This document shows positions 6,800 through 17,300 of a DNA stretch of 64,000 nt, piece by piece. Made by a program: the position numbers and the translations under genes. Source of the DNA: Pyronema omphalodes (lineage: Eukaryota > Ascomycota > Pezizomycetes > Pezizales > Pyronemataceae). The stretch covers positions 1 through 64,000 of the forward strand of contig JAJJXM010000042.1 in assembly GCA_024516155.1 (NCBI GenBank), given 5' to 3'. Below the pieces are notes generated by a model that was not told where the DNA came from, made no database searches, and saw only the letters and a list, made by a program, of their open reading frames with translations. How positions within the stretch are numbered: position 1 is the first letter of the stretch; each line of letters starts with the position of its first letter.

Positions 6800-7866
6800 T
6801 GGACGACAGAACGAACTCCGAGGACCCCCCGTCCTCTTTGGGCTGGTACCGAACCCCTACTCCCCCGGCAGAAAAGAAATCCCCCCACCCCACGATCCCG
6901 CACGCAGAACTACATTGGTCGTTCTGCAACAACGACTCCTGCTCCATTCACCTCCAATCGAAGTTAAACAACAACCATTTCCCAGCGGTGGCGCAAGCGA
7001 TTGCGGCACGCATAAAAAAATCATGTAGCTGCGGGCAGCTACATGACCCCGAGTTAGAATGGGTGATCCGACATCGAAGGATGGACCCGCAAAAGGCCTG
7101 CAAGGCATGGCAGAAAGGAAAGAGACTCTGCAATGTGTGTAAATTTCTGGTCAACAAGGACGGACACGACCAGAGATGCGGTATCAGAGGATGGAAACCC
7201 CCCACGGAGACCCCGGCAACGATACCACCCGCCAAGGACGAGCCCGGGACAGGAAAGGAGCCTCCCGTCCCTACGGAAAACCAGGAAAACGAACCACCCC
7301 GTCCCCGCGAACTGGAATCGGAGGACTCCACCATCCCTACGATTCGACACCAACTCCCAGTGATTATGATGACGGGACCCTCGGACCACGAGAAGGTGGC
7401 GATCAACCTGTCTTTCTATCAGACAGCGGAGCCGGAACAGCGTCTCCCCACCGTCGACTACCGACCAACCAACGACCTGACGTCCGCCCCTTGTTCGGAT
7501 CCCCCGGAGCCCCCCGCCTCAGGGCACCAACAAGATCAAATACCCCCGTTCTCCTCAGGGCACCAACAAGAACAAATAACGGCGCCCCCCTTAGGACACC
7601 AACAAGAGCAAATACCGCCTTATGTCCTCGAGGACATCACCCAGGACGTCGTACGTCGCCGACGTAGGGGAAAGCAGTATCGGGGACGGTCCCCCATCCG
7701 GAGGCCCGCGTTAAGGACTGCCAACGGCCTCGCCGGAGTCTCGGCCTGGAGGGGGGGGCTTATGTCACAACGCTCCCGTGACATGCTCCTGGCCTCCGCC
7801 GTCACCACCGCAGGGCTATGGGTGATCGTCATCACCCTAGCAACCTGCTACGCTGTCATGAAGTGA
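6799..7866 (+). CDS. ORF3 in env position: Cys-rich protein with C-terminal anchor
   Basis: 355 aa of a family I do not recognise. Residues 43-127 are Cys/His-rich (C43, C48, C76, C78, C101, C111, C114, H123, C127), which looks like metal binding. A Pro-rich acidic middle follows, then three GHQQ(D/E)QI repeats (near 246-275), an Arg-rich stretch (RRRRRGKQYRGRSPIRR) and a C-terminal hydrophobic segment (AGLWVIVITLATCYAVM), typical of a tail anchor. There is no signal peptide and no fusion or glycoprotein feature, so calling it env would rest on position only. It starts at TAATG, sharing one base with the pol stop, which suggests reinitiation. The last 34 codons (from 7763) lie in the 3' LTR. 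Other copies: 8561-9572 (+) and 54489-55558 (-). Confidence 0.85.
   Translation: MDDRTNSEDPPSSLGWYRTPTPPAEKKSPHPTIPHAELHWSFCNNDSCSIHLQSKLNNNHFPAVAQAIAARIKKSCSCGQLHDPELEWVIRHRRMDPQKACKAWQKGKRLCNVCKFLVNKDGHDQRCGIRGWKPPTETPATIPPAKDEPGTGKEPPVPTENQENEPPRPRELESEDSTIPTIRHQLPVIMMTGPSDHEKVAINLSFYQTAEPEQRLPTVDYRPTNDLTSAPCSDPPEPPASGHQQDQIPPFSSGHQQEQITAPPLGHQQEQIPPYVLEDITQDVVRRRRRGKQYRGRSPIRRPALRTANGLAGVSAWRGGLMSQRSRDMLLASAVTTAGLWVIVITLATCYAVMK
7021..7046. repeat. Perfect 12-bp inverted repeat after an A7 run in ORF3
   Basis: TCATGTAGCTGC and GCAGCTACATGA flank a GG spacer, directly preceded by seven A residues (7014-7020) that read A_AAA_AAA in the ORF3 frame. The outer copy (near 8727) has it too. The old minus-strand copy keeps the A run but not the stem. 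Confidence 0.6.
7748..7758 (+). other. Polypurine tract for plus-strand priming
   Basis: GGAGGGGGGGG lies 4 bp before the 3' LTR. It also codes for part of ORF3. The same tract precedes the LTR in the outer copy (near 9455) and the minus-strand copy (54600-54612). Confidence 0.8.
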
Positions 7867-8555
7867 AGGGATAGGGTTAGGGCAAGGGGCTGGGCCCCTT
7901 GCCGAGGATTTTCATATGTTCGGAGTTATTTCTTATTTGGATTTCTTTTAGGTATCACGGCGGCTAGGAAAATGTTGGAATCGTTTACTTCTCTCTTTTG
8001 GTATGTACTCTGTCTTTACTATTTGGAATCACGGCGGTTCGCCAGGAAGTTATCTCTTTCGGTATGTACTCTTTCTTTGCTATTTTGGAATCACGGCGGT
8101 TAGCCGGTAGTTATCTCTTCTGGTATGTACTCTTTCCTTGTTATTGTTATTTGGAATTACGGCGTTTAGTTATCTTGCTTTATTATTTGGAATTACGGCG
8201 GTTGGCAAATGTTGGGGAATGTTGGTCATGTATGTAGTTATCACGGCGGTTAGCATTAGGAGCATTCTCCGCAGGCGGAGAATGCTGAGTCACGAGTCAT
8301 GAAGGAACAAGTATAAGAGGAGGAAATTTGTATGTAGTTTATTTCTTCACGCAATCAAGTTTCTATTTACCACAATCCTATCTACAAAAGTTCCCTTGTG
8401 ATATCCCATTTCGCCAAACTCACCTGTGATTTCCCAAGCCCACAAACCCTTACCCATTCCCAACTTACCAGCCTTACCTAACCCGCCGCCGCCCTCCTCG
8501 CCGCCGAAAACCCCGCGCTGCCTGTCGTCAGTAACCGTGGATACGGATTCTGATA
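7763..8555 (+). repeat. 3' LTR of the intact Gypsy-A
   Basis: 793 bp, nearly identical to 903-1695. It contains the ORF3 C-terminus and stop (7864-7866), and is followed by the CGAAC duplication (8556-8560) and the continuation of the outer copy's ORF3. Confidence 0.95.
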
Positions 8556-8560
8556 CGAAC

Positions 8561-9572
8561 CCCTACTCCCCCGGCAGAAAAGAAATCCCCCCACCCCACG
8601 ATCCCGCACGCAGAACTACATTGGTCGTTCTGCAACAACGACTCCTGCTCCATTCACCTCCAATCGAAATTAAACAACAATCATTTCCCAGCGGTGGCGC
8701 AAGCAATTGCGGCACGCATAAAAAAATCATGTAGCTGCGGGCAGCTACATGACCCCGAGTTAGAATGGGTGATCCGACACCGAAGGATGGACCCGCAAAA
8801 GGCCTGCAAGGCATGGCAGAAAGGAAAGAGACTCTGCAACGTGTGTAAATTCCTGGTCAACAAAGACGGACACGACCAGAGATGCGGTATCAGAGGATGG
8901 AAACCCCCCACGGAGACCCCGGCGACGATGCCACCCGCCAAGGACGAGCCCGGGACAGGAAAGGAGCCTCCCGTCCCTACGGAAAACCAGGAAAACGAAC
9001 CACCCCGTCCTCGCGAACTGGAATCGGAGGACCCGACCATCCCTACAATCCGACACCAACTCCCAGTGATCATGATGACGGGACCCTCGGACCACGAGAA
9101 GGTGGCAATCAACCTGTCTTTCTATCAGACAGCGGAGCCGGAACAGCGTCTCCCCACCGTCGACTACCGACCAACCAACGACCTGACGTCCGCCCCTTGT
9201 TCGGATCCCCCGGAGCCCCCCGCCTCAGGGCACCAACAAGATCAAATACCCCCGTTCTCCTCAGGGCACCAACAAGAACAAATAACGGCGCCCCCCTTAG
9301 GACACCAACAAGAGCAAATACCGCCTTATGTCCTCGAGGACATCACCCAGGACGTCGTACGTCGCCGACGTCGGGGAAGGCAGTATCGGGGACGGTCTCC
9401 CATCCGGAGGCCCGCGTTGAGGACTGCCAGCGGCCTCGCCGGAGTCTCGGCCTGGAGGGGGGGGCTTATGTCACAACGCTCCCGTGACATGCTCCTGGCC
9501 TCCGCCGTCACCACCGCAGGGCTATGGGTGATCGTCATCACCCTAGCAACCTGCTACGCTGTCATGAAGTGA
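8561..9572 (+). pseudogene. ORF3 of the outer copy, split by the inserted element
   Basis: The frame is open from the insertion point to the same stop. It keeps the Cys-rich block, the GHQQ repeats, the Arg-rich stretch and the hydrophobic C-terminus. It differs from the intact ORF3 only by scattered substitutions, many of them apparently silent. The first 18 codons lie at 847-902. The break is the insertion, not decay, so ORF3 was intact in this copy until it was hit, although its pol already has indels. Confidence 0.9.
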
Positions 9573-10260
9573 AGGGATAGGGTTAGGGCAAGGGGCTGGG
9601 CCCCTTGCCGAGGATTTTCATATGTTCGGAGTTATTTCTCATTTGGATTTCTTTTAGGTATCACGGCGGCTAGGAAAATGTTGGAACCTTCTACTTCTCT
9701 CTTTTGGTATGTACTCTTTCTTTACTATTTGGAATTACGGCGGTTAGCCAGGAAGTTATCTCTTTCGGTATGTACTCTTTCTTTGCTATTTGGAATCACG
9801 GCGGTTAGCCGGTAGTTATCTCTTTTGGTATGTACTCTTTCCTTGTCATTATTATTTGGAATTACGGCGTTTAGTTATCTTGCTTTCTTATTTGGAATTA
9901 CGGCGGTTGGCAAATGTTGGGGAATGTTGGTCATGTATGTAGTTATCACGGCGGTTAGCATTGGGAGCATTCTCCGCGGGCGGAGAATGCTGAGTCACGA
10001 GTCATGAAGGCACAAGTATAAGAGGAGGAAATTTGTATGTAGTTTATTTCTTCACGCAATCAAGTTTCTATTTACCACAATCCTATCTACAGAAGTTCCC
10101 TTGTGATATCCCATCTCGCCAAACTCACCTGTGATTTCCCAAGCCCACGAACCCTTGCCCATTCCCAACTTACCAGCCTTACCTAACCCGCCGCCGCCCT
10201 CCTCGCCGCCGAAAACCCCGCGCTGCCTGTCGTCAGTAACCGTGGATACGGATTCTGATA
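9469..10260 (+). repeat. 3' LTR of the outer Gypsy-A copy
   Basis: 792 bp with the same landmarks: TGTCACAACG start, U3 repeats, palindrome (spacer GG), TATAAG, and the ACGCAATCAA transcript-start element near 10055. It has visibly more differences from the intact element's LTRs than those have from each other. Confidence 0.95.
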
Positions 10261-10627
10261 TCGGATCACGTTCATTATATATGTTAAGTAAATAGAAGGG
10301 GGGTATTAGGGGTGTGCGGACCTCGAGGACTTGTAGCTCCGGGTCTCCGGTAACATCTGGTCCAGGAGTGACGCTGATTTCGGGGTTGAAACGAGAGACG
10401 TAAGCGGCGGTCCGGTTGACTTTGTGGTAGCCGCGGGGGGGGAGCAAAAGAATGAAGTTGGGGTGGGTTATAGCAAATTTGGGGTCCTTGACGTTTACCT
10501 CTTGGACAAGAATGATGTCGGTGGAAGCGCTTGCTGTGTTCAGCAGCGTCGTGAGGGCGGTGGTGCTGCGATTCGTGTTGTGGGACACGATGCGGAGGGT
10601 CGCCGCTGATGAATGTTGTCTATTCAT
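10261..10627 (-). pseudogene. LINE-A ORF2 start: endonuclease fragment
   Basis: N-terminal part of an APE-type (EEP) endonuclease: SHNTNRS for the first Asn motif and ILVQEVNV with the catalytic Glu, ending at NERDPIS where the LTR interrupts. The ATG at 10627 lies inside the last codons of ORF1. Later catalytic motifs (GDLNAHH, SDH) are missing here. Confidence 0.85.
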
Positions 10628-11138
10628 CGGCGGTCATGGTGGTATCAGCGATGGGGTTGGTTTCGGCAGGAATGTTGTCGTAGGTGGTGTCCGGGCGGGT
10701 TTTCTGCCATGCCTCTCTGACTATTCCTAGCTTTACTCGGTATATCGTGCTGTACGCGGCGTGTTGGGTGTCAGCTTGTCCTGCGGCTACGCAGTTCGAG
10801 CATCTGTAAACGGTGTGGATTCACTTCCTGCCCTTCTGTTTGGGGCATTCTCCACAGAAGTGGTATTCCGTTGGGTGTACGGCGGCGCATATAGCGCAGG
10901 TAGGGCCGTTGTTGGCCGCGCACGTTGCGTGGTGGTGGCCAAACTTCTGGCACCCGCGGCACTGGTCGATGGGCGTGGCGGAGAAGAACTCGGTGACCTT
11001 CTGTGGTTCGAATAGGACGACGACTTTCGTGAGCTTCAATGTGTTGTAGTCGTTGATGGAGCTGAGGGCGATCACGACGCTCGATGCCGACTTACCGGCC
11101 CGTTTGTCGGGGTGAGATATGTATCGCAGTGGTTGGGT
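10620..11138 (-). pseudogene. LINE-A ORF1 C-terminal fragment with zinc knuckles
   Basis: RNA-binding ORF1 protein fragment: end of an RRM-like region (RAGKSASSVVIALSS, VVVLFEP) followed by CCHC-type knuckles (CRGCQKFGHHHATC, CAICAAVHPTEYHFCGEC, then RCSNC). The stop (10622-10620) overlaps the ORF2 ATG by 8 nt. The N-terminus is lost at the 11138/11139 junction. Confidence 0.8.
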
Positions 11139-12187
11139 TAATCCAACAGCCCCACCCCGGACCGACAACCAATGCCACCCCACCCCCCCACGATCTCCAG
11201 CATTGGAAGACGCGATGCCGAATGCTGGAAGCCACCCTCCGACACCATAATATCCCCCAACCGACCTCCACCACCCCCCGCCGCCAGAACCCACCAGCAA
11301 CAAACAACCCAGCAGCACCTTGGACCAGCGGAAACGCAGCAAACGACCTCCTCTCCTCCGACCACGCCCCTCGACGCACCCCGAATGCACGCCCAACCCC
11401 ACGACCATCCTGACCGCGCCCCCAATCCATCATCATACCGTGCACCAACCCCTCTGAACTCAACGTGTACACCAGGGTCAGCGTAGGACTCGCCGTCAAC
11501 ACCGCTTTGGCTAAGACCCGGGCTCCACCTCACATGGGGGTAACTATGTTAAGACAAACTGCGAACGGGAACCTTATGCTAACCATGTCGGACAACACAA
11601 CTGAGGCGGAGCTGACGGAGAACGTAGCTACGATACAGGAAGCCACAAAGACAGTCCACACCTCCCTATCCGAACCCCTCCTGAACGAGCATTGCTACAA
11701 GCTCGCCGTTCACGGCATCCCCACAGAACTAAACCCCGACACCCCTGAGGGCATGCGCCTCCTACAGGAGGAAATGGAACACAACAACACCCCGGTGACC
11801 CTAACGCATCCTCCCCGCTACATGACCAGTCCAGAGAAACGTGCAGGTAAGAGCGCATCGAGTGTGGTAATCGCAGTGAGAACAACCGAAGAGCTGGCAT
11901 TTCTGAAGCGCAGAAAGGTCATGGTACTCTTCGAACCCCGAAGAATCACAGAATTCCACTGCGCGAGGAAGACCGACCAGTGTCGGCGGTGCCTGCTCTT
12001 CGGCCACCACCCCTCCAACTGCACAGGAGCTCGAGGACACGTATGCGCCCTCTGCGACCCGGACCCCTCCACGGACGCCCACACATGCTCCGAATGCCCC
12101 CAGAAAAGATGTAAAAGCTGCGAACACACCCAATATCAATGGAAGAACACGCGTAGACTGAGGCCTCACTGAACACGACCACCCCGG
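11139..12187 (+). mobile_element. LINE-B fragment a (ORF1 only)
   Basis: Nearly identical to 22733-23779 and carries the same in-frame TGA (11411-11413, matching 23002-23004), so it is a duplicate of that copy and not an independent insertion. It encodes the middle and C-terminal part of LINE-B ORF1, with an RRM-like region and knuckle CRRCLLFGHHPSNC. It is cut at 12187 by the 3' tail of LINE-A ii. Confidence 0.85.
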
Positions 12188-12989
12188 TTTATTTATTTAT
12201 TTATTTATTTATTCATACACGCATCCAACCGTAAGGTTATGGCGGAATAAACAAATTAAATACAATGTTAAGAACCTGGGGGTGATGCCAGGTCCTCACT
12301 GGGTAAGCCCCAGAGCTGTCAATGTGGGTGGGAGTGTAGTCTCCCAAGTCTCGCCGTGCAGTTTTTCATCGGGCGTCGTCGGATCCAAGGAGTCCTGTGC
12401 GCTCGGAGGCCACCTTGCCGGGTCGATCCCCCACTTCCTCCACCCTTCCCCTCCCATTTTTAACAATTTTTCCGCCTTTATTTCCTCCACAAAGCAAAAA
12501 CGGAACAAAAGAAAATGTAACTCCTCCGTGCGCCCGCCCCCTTGCCCCCCCTCTCTCCCCTCTCTCCGTCCGCCTCCTCAACTTCTCTGCTCTCCCCCAC
12601 GCACCCCCCTCCACTCCTCCCTTCCGTCCGCGCCTCTTCTCCTTCTCTACCTCCTCGCATCATCACGTCTCACTCGTCACCGTCTCCGTTCTCCTTTCCC
12701 TCACGCCTTTCATCTTCGCCTCCCCGCTCATCTCGCGTTCCCCTTGACCTCCTCCAAAGAAACAAGAGAACACAGGAAAAGTAACCCCTCCTCGCCCCCC
12801 CCCTTGCTCCTCCTGCTGCCTTTGCCTCGCTCCTCATCCCCTGTGTCTCCTCCCTCCCGCCTTCTCCTCCTCCGGTCCTTGTTCCTCTCCTTCCGTCATC
12901 GTCCCCGCTTCTACTCGACCCCTACTCGCCCTACTCATCTTCTATATACATATATATTATTTTGTTTGATTTTTATTTTTTTTTTTTTA
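12188..12989 (-). other. LINE-A 3'UTR with a long purine-rich tract
   Basis: No coding function. On the sense (minus) strand about 450 nt (12500-12945) is almost pure G/A. It is bounded by an A-rich stretch next to the ORF2 stop and by a conserved block (12220-12500) next to the (AAATA)n tail. A 247-codon plus-strand frame here (12282-13025) is Pro/Ser/Leu low complexity and not a gene. Confidence 0.75.
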
Positions 12990-13492
12990 TTAGTAATTGT
13001 GGGTTTCCGCGTGCTCGTCCGTTAGGTCCAGCAGCGTCCCCCAGCCAGTCATCAGTGTATCAGGTGTGTCCTCTTCTGCGGGTGAGTACTTAACTTCGCG
13101 TGTGTCCATTCGGCGGTCGCCACCTTGGTGTCCGAGATCATGGTGGACAGAGCTTTCGTGCCGGCAGTCGTATAAAAGATCGTTGGGAGAGTTAGTCGGC
13201 GTCGTCGGGGAATGTGGAGGGTGTGTCGCAGTTCAGTCCGCTGTGTGATAAAGTTTGGGCATGAGAGGATTAGGTGTTTGGGGGTTGTATGGGGTGCAAT
13301 GGGCAATGACAGGAGTGGGAGGGGTATTTAGCGGTGGGTGGGTGTGCGAGGCAGTCCAAAAAGAAGCCATGGCCTGTGCGGATTCCTAGTATGGCCGTCG
13401 ATATCTTTCGCGGGATGGTAGTGTATGCGCTATCTAGTCTTTTGCGGTGGGGGGCGTCGTACGTTTTGGGTTTTGGTGATGAAGAGTACCAG
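12188..13492 (-). mobile_element. LINE-A fragment ii (3'UTR and ORF2 C-terminus)
   Basis: 3' end of a minus-strand LINE-A, starting with an (AAATA)n-type tail (12188-12212, seen as TTTAT repeats) inserted in LINE-B ORF1. ORF2 C-terminus runs 12990-13492 (stop 12992-12990) with one frameshift near 13080. It is cut at 13492/13493 by the tail of LINE-A iii. The same junctions recur at 23780 and 25085/25086. Confidence 0.85.
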
Positions 13493-14283
13493 TTTTATTT
13501 ATTTATTTATTTATTCATACACGCATGCAACCGTAAGGTTATGGCGGAATCTACAATTCAAATACAATGTTAAGGACCTGGGGGTGACGCCAGGTACCCA
13601 CTGGGTAAGCCCCAGAGCTGTCAATGTGGGTGGGAGTGTAGTCTCCCCAGTCTCGCCGTGCAGTTTTTCATCTAGCGTCGTCAGATCCAAGGAGCCCTGT
13701 GCGCTCGGAGGCCACCTCGCCGGGTAGATCCCCCATTTCCTCCACCCTTCCCCTCCCGTTTTTAACCATTTTTCCGCCTTTATTTCCTCCACAAAGCAAA
13801 AACAGAACAAAAGAAAGAGTAACTCCTCCGGGCCACCGTCCCCTCGCCTCCCCTCTCTCCCCGCTCTCCATCCGCGTCCTCAACTCCTCTGCTCTCCCCC
13901 ACTCTCCCACCTCCGCTGCTCCCTCCCGTGCGCGCCTCCTCTCCTTCTCTACCTGCGCATCATCACCCCTCACTCGTCACCGTCTCCGTTCTCCGTTCCC
14001 GCACGCCGTTTCATCTTCGCCTCCCCGCCCATCTCACGTTCCCCTTGACCTCCTCCAAAGAAACAAAATAAAACAGGAAAAGTAACCCCTCCTCGTCCCC
14101 CCATTGCTCCTCCTGCCCCCTTTGCCTCGCTCCTCATCTCCTGCGTCTCCTCTCTCTCGCATTCTCTTCCTCCCGTCCTCGTTCCTCTCCTTCCGACAGC
14201 GTCCCCGCTTCTACTCGACCCCCATTCGCCCTACTCGTCGTCTATATACATATATATTATTATATTTTTTTTTTTTACATTTT

Positions 14284-14318
<35 letters not shown>

Positions 14319-14320
14319 CA
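13493..14320 (-). other. 3'UTR of LINE-A iii
   Basis: Same plan as the 3'UTR at 12188-12989: (AAATA)n tail, conserved block, purine-rich sense strand. It ends in two long A tracts on the sense strand (14264-14319) just after the ORF2 stop. Confidence 0.75.
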
Positions 14321-17300
14321 TTAGTTATTGTGGGTTTCCGCGTGCTCGTCCGTTAGGTCCAGCAGCGTCCCCCAGCCAGTCGTCAGTGTATGAGGGATGT
14401 CCTCTTCTGCGGGGTGAGTACTCAACTTCGCGTGTGCCTATTCGGCGGACGCCACCTTGGTGTCCGAGATCATGGTGGACAGAGCTTTCGTGCCGGCAGT
14501 CGTATACAAGATCGTGGGGAGAGTCAGTTGGCGTCGTCGGGGGATGTGCAGTGTGTGGCGTAGTTCAGTCCGCTGATTGTTAAAGTTTGGGCATGAGAGG
14601 ATTAGGTGCTTGGGGGTTTGTGGGGGGTGCAGTGGGCAATGACAGGAGCGGGAGGGGTATTTGGTGGTGGGGGGGTGTGCTAGGCAGTCCAGAAAATAGC
14701 CATGGCCCGTGCGGAGTCCCAGTATGGCCGTCGATATCTTTCGCGGGACGGTAGTGTACGCGCTGTCGAGTCTTTTGCGGTGGGGGGCGTCGTACGTCTT
14801 GGGCTTCGGTGATGAAGAGTACCAGTCTACCCAGTCGGTAACATAGTGCTCTCGTACCTGGTGTCTAATCCAGGAGAGGGAAAGCGGGGGTGGCGCGGTG
14901 GGGTTAATGGAGGTAGCTGTTTTTGCCAGGAGGTCGGCGGTGTCGTTCCCGGGGATGTCTGTGTGGCCGGGGACCCAATGTAGAGTTGCGGATGATCCGG
15001 AGCGGTGAAGGGCGGACGCCGTGGTGAGAATCGAGAGGGCGAGTTCCTGGCCGGGACCGTAGGAGGAGAGGGAGGCGCGAAGGATGGCTGCTTGATTGTC
15101 GGTAAATATGTGTATTTTGCGGCGGGTGTGTCTGTTGAGGGTGATGGTTTTTTGGCAGGGTCGTGAGGCAGTCGTGTATCGCTCTAAGCTCAGCGTCAAA
15201 TACTTCGGTTGTATCGCCGATTGGGATAAGTCCTTCCACTCGGCGAGGTAGGCCGTCGGTGATGCAATATCCCGCTCCGGTTCTTCCGCTGAGTTGCGAA
15301 CCGTCAGTGTATGCAATAATGTTGCGGGGGTCTGCGCGGAGGGTCTGGAGCAGTGTGGTGTGTGCTGTAGCTGCCTCTGGCTTCGGGAGGGGGGGTGATG
15401 TTGATTTTGAGGCAGGGGCGTTCCCATGGGGCGGGATTGGGTTGCGATGTGTTTTCAATGTTCTCGTCAGGTAGCACCCACTTGCTGACGGAGCGGAGCA
15501 TAGTGACGAGACGAGAGGGGGCCTTGCCTGGTGACTGCCATTGATAGTCATATTCGTATGGGCTGCAGATGGAGGAGTGGAAGTGATCGGGGATGGGGAA
15601 GGAGGCGGGGCAGCGTTCGACGACGGGGTGATTGGGGGGAAGAGAAAGGAGACGAAGGACGTATTTGCGAGTGCGGTGGTGTAGGCAGACTGAAGCCGGG
15701 GGGATAGCTGCTTCGTTGTGTAGAGCTATGATTGGTGTCGAGGTGAAGGCGTTTAGAATTCGGCGGAGGGCAGAGTTTTGTTGTGTTTGTATTAAGTTGG
15801 CGAGGCTTTTTTGCCCCGTCCACCAGATCTCAGAATCAAAGTCGGACCTAGATACCACACACGCTATGTAAAGTGTTCTTGTTGCAGACAGGGACAAACC
15901 TGTTTCCTGACGTATGAGGCTGCGGAGGGCGTTGAGGGACCTAGCAGTGGCCGTCAGTCTTGTTTTTACATGATATGAGAAAGAGAGTTTTCTGTCAAAA
16001 TATATTCCAATCCACCGAACCACGTCCTTCCGTCCTCCTTTCGTCCCTGGGATAATGATGGTTCCGTTTGGCAAGCGTACGTTTATGGCGTCGGTGAGTG
16101 TGACAGTGCGGGAGCGGTGAAAGTGCAGCAGCTCCGATTTCGAATCATCAAATGCTACGGCATTTGCTTGGGCCCAGTCGAAGGTGGTGCGAGCCGCGGC
16201 TTCCAGTTCGCGAGCATTCTCTTCCCTGGTACGTCTATGTGCGACGAGAGCTACATCGTCCATGTAGCTAGGGGTCCATAACGTGGGGTGAGTCGTTTGT
16301 AGTTTGTCGAATAGAGGGTGTAGGTAGATGAGGAATAGAATGGGCGACGCCGGGGAACCTCGGGGGATGCCCGTCCCGATAGGTCGTTGTATATCTGTTC
16401 GTCCGTCGAATGATAGGGCTGTTGTCCTTTCAGTTAGGAAAATCGAACACCAGGAGATAACTGCAGTTGGGTAGCCCAGTGTGCGCATTGTCGTGAGGAG
16501 GCGCGCGGAGGAGACATTGTCAAAGGCCCCTCGCACATCTAAAAATAGCGCGGAGGTTACCATGCGGCGCCCCGCATTCGCTTCGACCTCGTGCGTTAGG
16601 GCCATGGCAGCGTCGATAGCCGAGCGTTTAGGGCGCCCGCCTATCTGGTCTGCATGCAATATGTTGTGTGACTCCGCCATAAGGCTGAGCCGGGTCGCCA
16701 TAAGTTTTTATAAGATTTTTCCCATGCAGTTCAGCAACGCGATGGGTCGATAGGCCTTAACTGCGCTAGAGTCATGTTTATTCGGTTTCGGGATAACCAC
16801 CGTCGTTGTTTCACGCCAGCACCTCGGGTGGTACCCTTTGTCACCTAACCTTGCATACAGCGCATCGAACACCTTGGGGATTGCATCGTAGGCTCTCCTT
16901 AGGCATGCGAACGTTATCATGTTGGGACCGGGGGCTTTCTTGGGGGAGGAGGAGTAAATAGCGTGGCGTATTTCTTCGGGGGTGAATGTGTGCCAGGGGA
17001 TAATGGGGTGCGTGGGGGGGATTTGAGTCTGAGGGGCAGTGGGGGGGGGGGGGGTGGGAAAAGCGCCTGAAAGGCGAGTTGATTTCCACCTCTTTCTTGC
17101 GCTCTGCATGTCCCGGCGTGTCGTGCGTAGTTCCTCCGTGCACCACCTCTTCGAGCGAGGAGTTGGTGTGAGGGTGGGTGTCGCCCTTTGGGCAGCCGTT
17201 TGAATGGAGTCCCGAAGGAGGGCGGCCCATTCGTCCAGGTTACTCGCGGAAGGGTTTGCGCGGAGGTATGTCCAGTATGGGTGACTGGCCACGGCGACGG

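Larger units (their letters stand above)
903..8555 (+). mobile_element. Complete Gypsy-A chromovirus, apparently intact
   Basis: A 7653-bp Ty3/gypsy element with 793-bp LTRs (903-1695 and 7763-8555), flanked by CGAAC duplications (898-902 and 8556-8560). Order: 5' LTR, self-complementary PBS, gag, pol in the -1 frame, ORF3, polypurine tract, 3' LTR. By eye I find one difference between the LTRs (T at 1152, G at 8012). All three ORFs are open, so insertion was recent and autonomy is plausible. The C-terminal chromodomain and the self-priming PBS fit the chromovirus/Tf1-like branch. Confidence 0.95.
8556..10260 (+). mobile_element. Outer Gypsy-A copy, right part
   Basis: It continues ORF3 from exactly the point where 902 stopped, then runs through the polypurine tract into its 3' LTR. 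On the right it is inserted in the endonuclease part of a minus-strand LINE-A (sequence resumes at 10261), so the order of events is LINE-A, then outer Gypsy-A, then inner Gypsy-A. Confidence 0.9.
10261..11138 (-). mobile_element. LINE-A fragment i
   Basis: A minus-strand non-LTR retrotransposon fragment holding the ORF1 3' part (10620-11138) and the ORF2 5' part (10261-10627). The low-coordinate end is broken by the outer Gypsy-A LTR. The high-coordinate end stops inside ORF1 and abuts plus-strand LINE-B sequence at 11139. It is very similar to 17745-18605. Confidence 0.85.

Noticed and set aside
6799..7866. Calling ORF3 an envelope gene
   Set aside because: No signal peptide, cleavage site, fusion peptide or glycosylation-rich ectodomain is visible; only position and a C-terminal anchor match.
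12282..13025. 247-codon plus-strand frame, and the similar one at 23873-24616
   Set aside because: Pro/Ser/Leu-only low complexity on the C/T-rich strand of a LINE-A 3'UTR; it recurs only because the repeat recurs.
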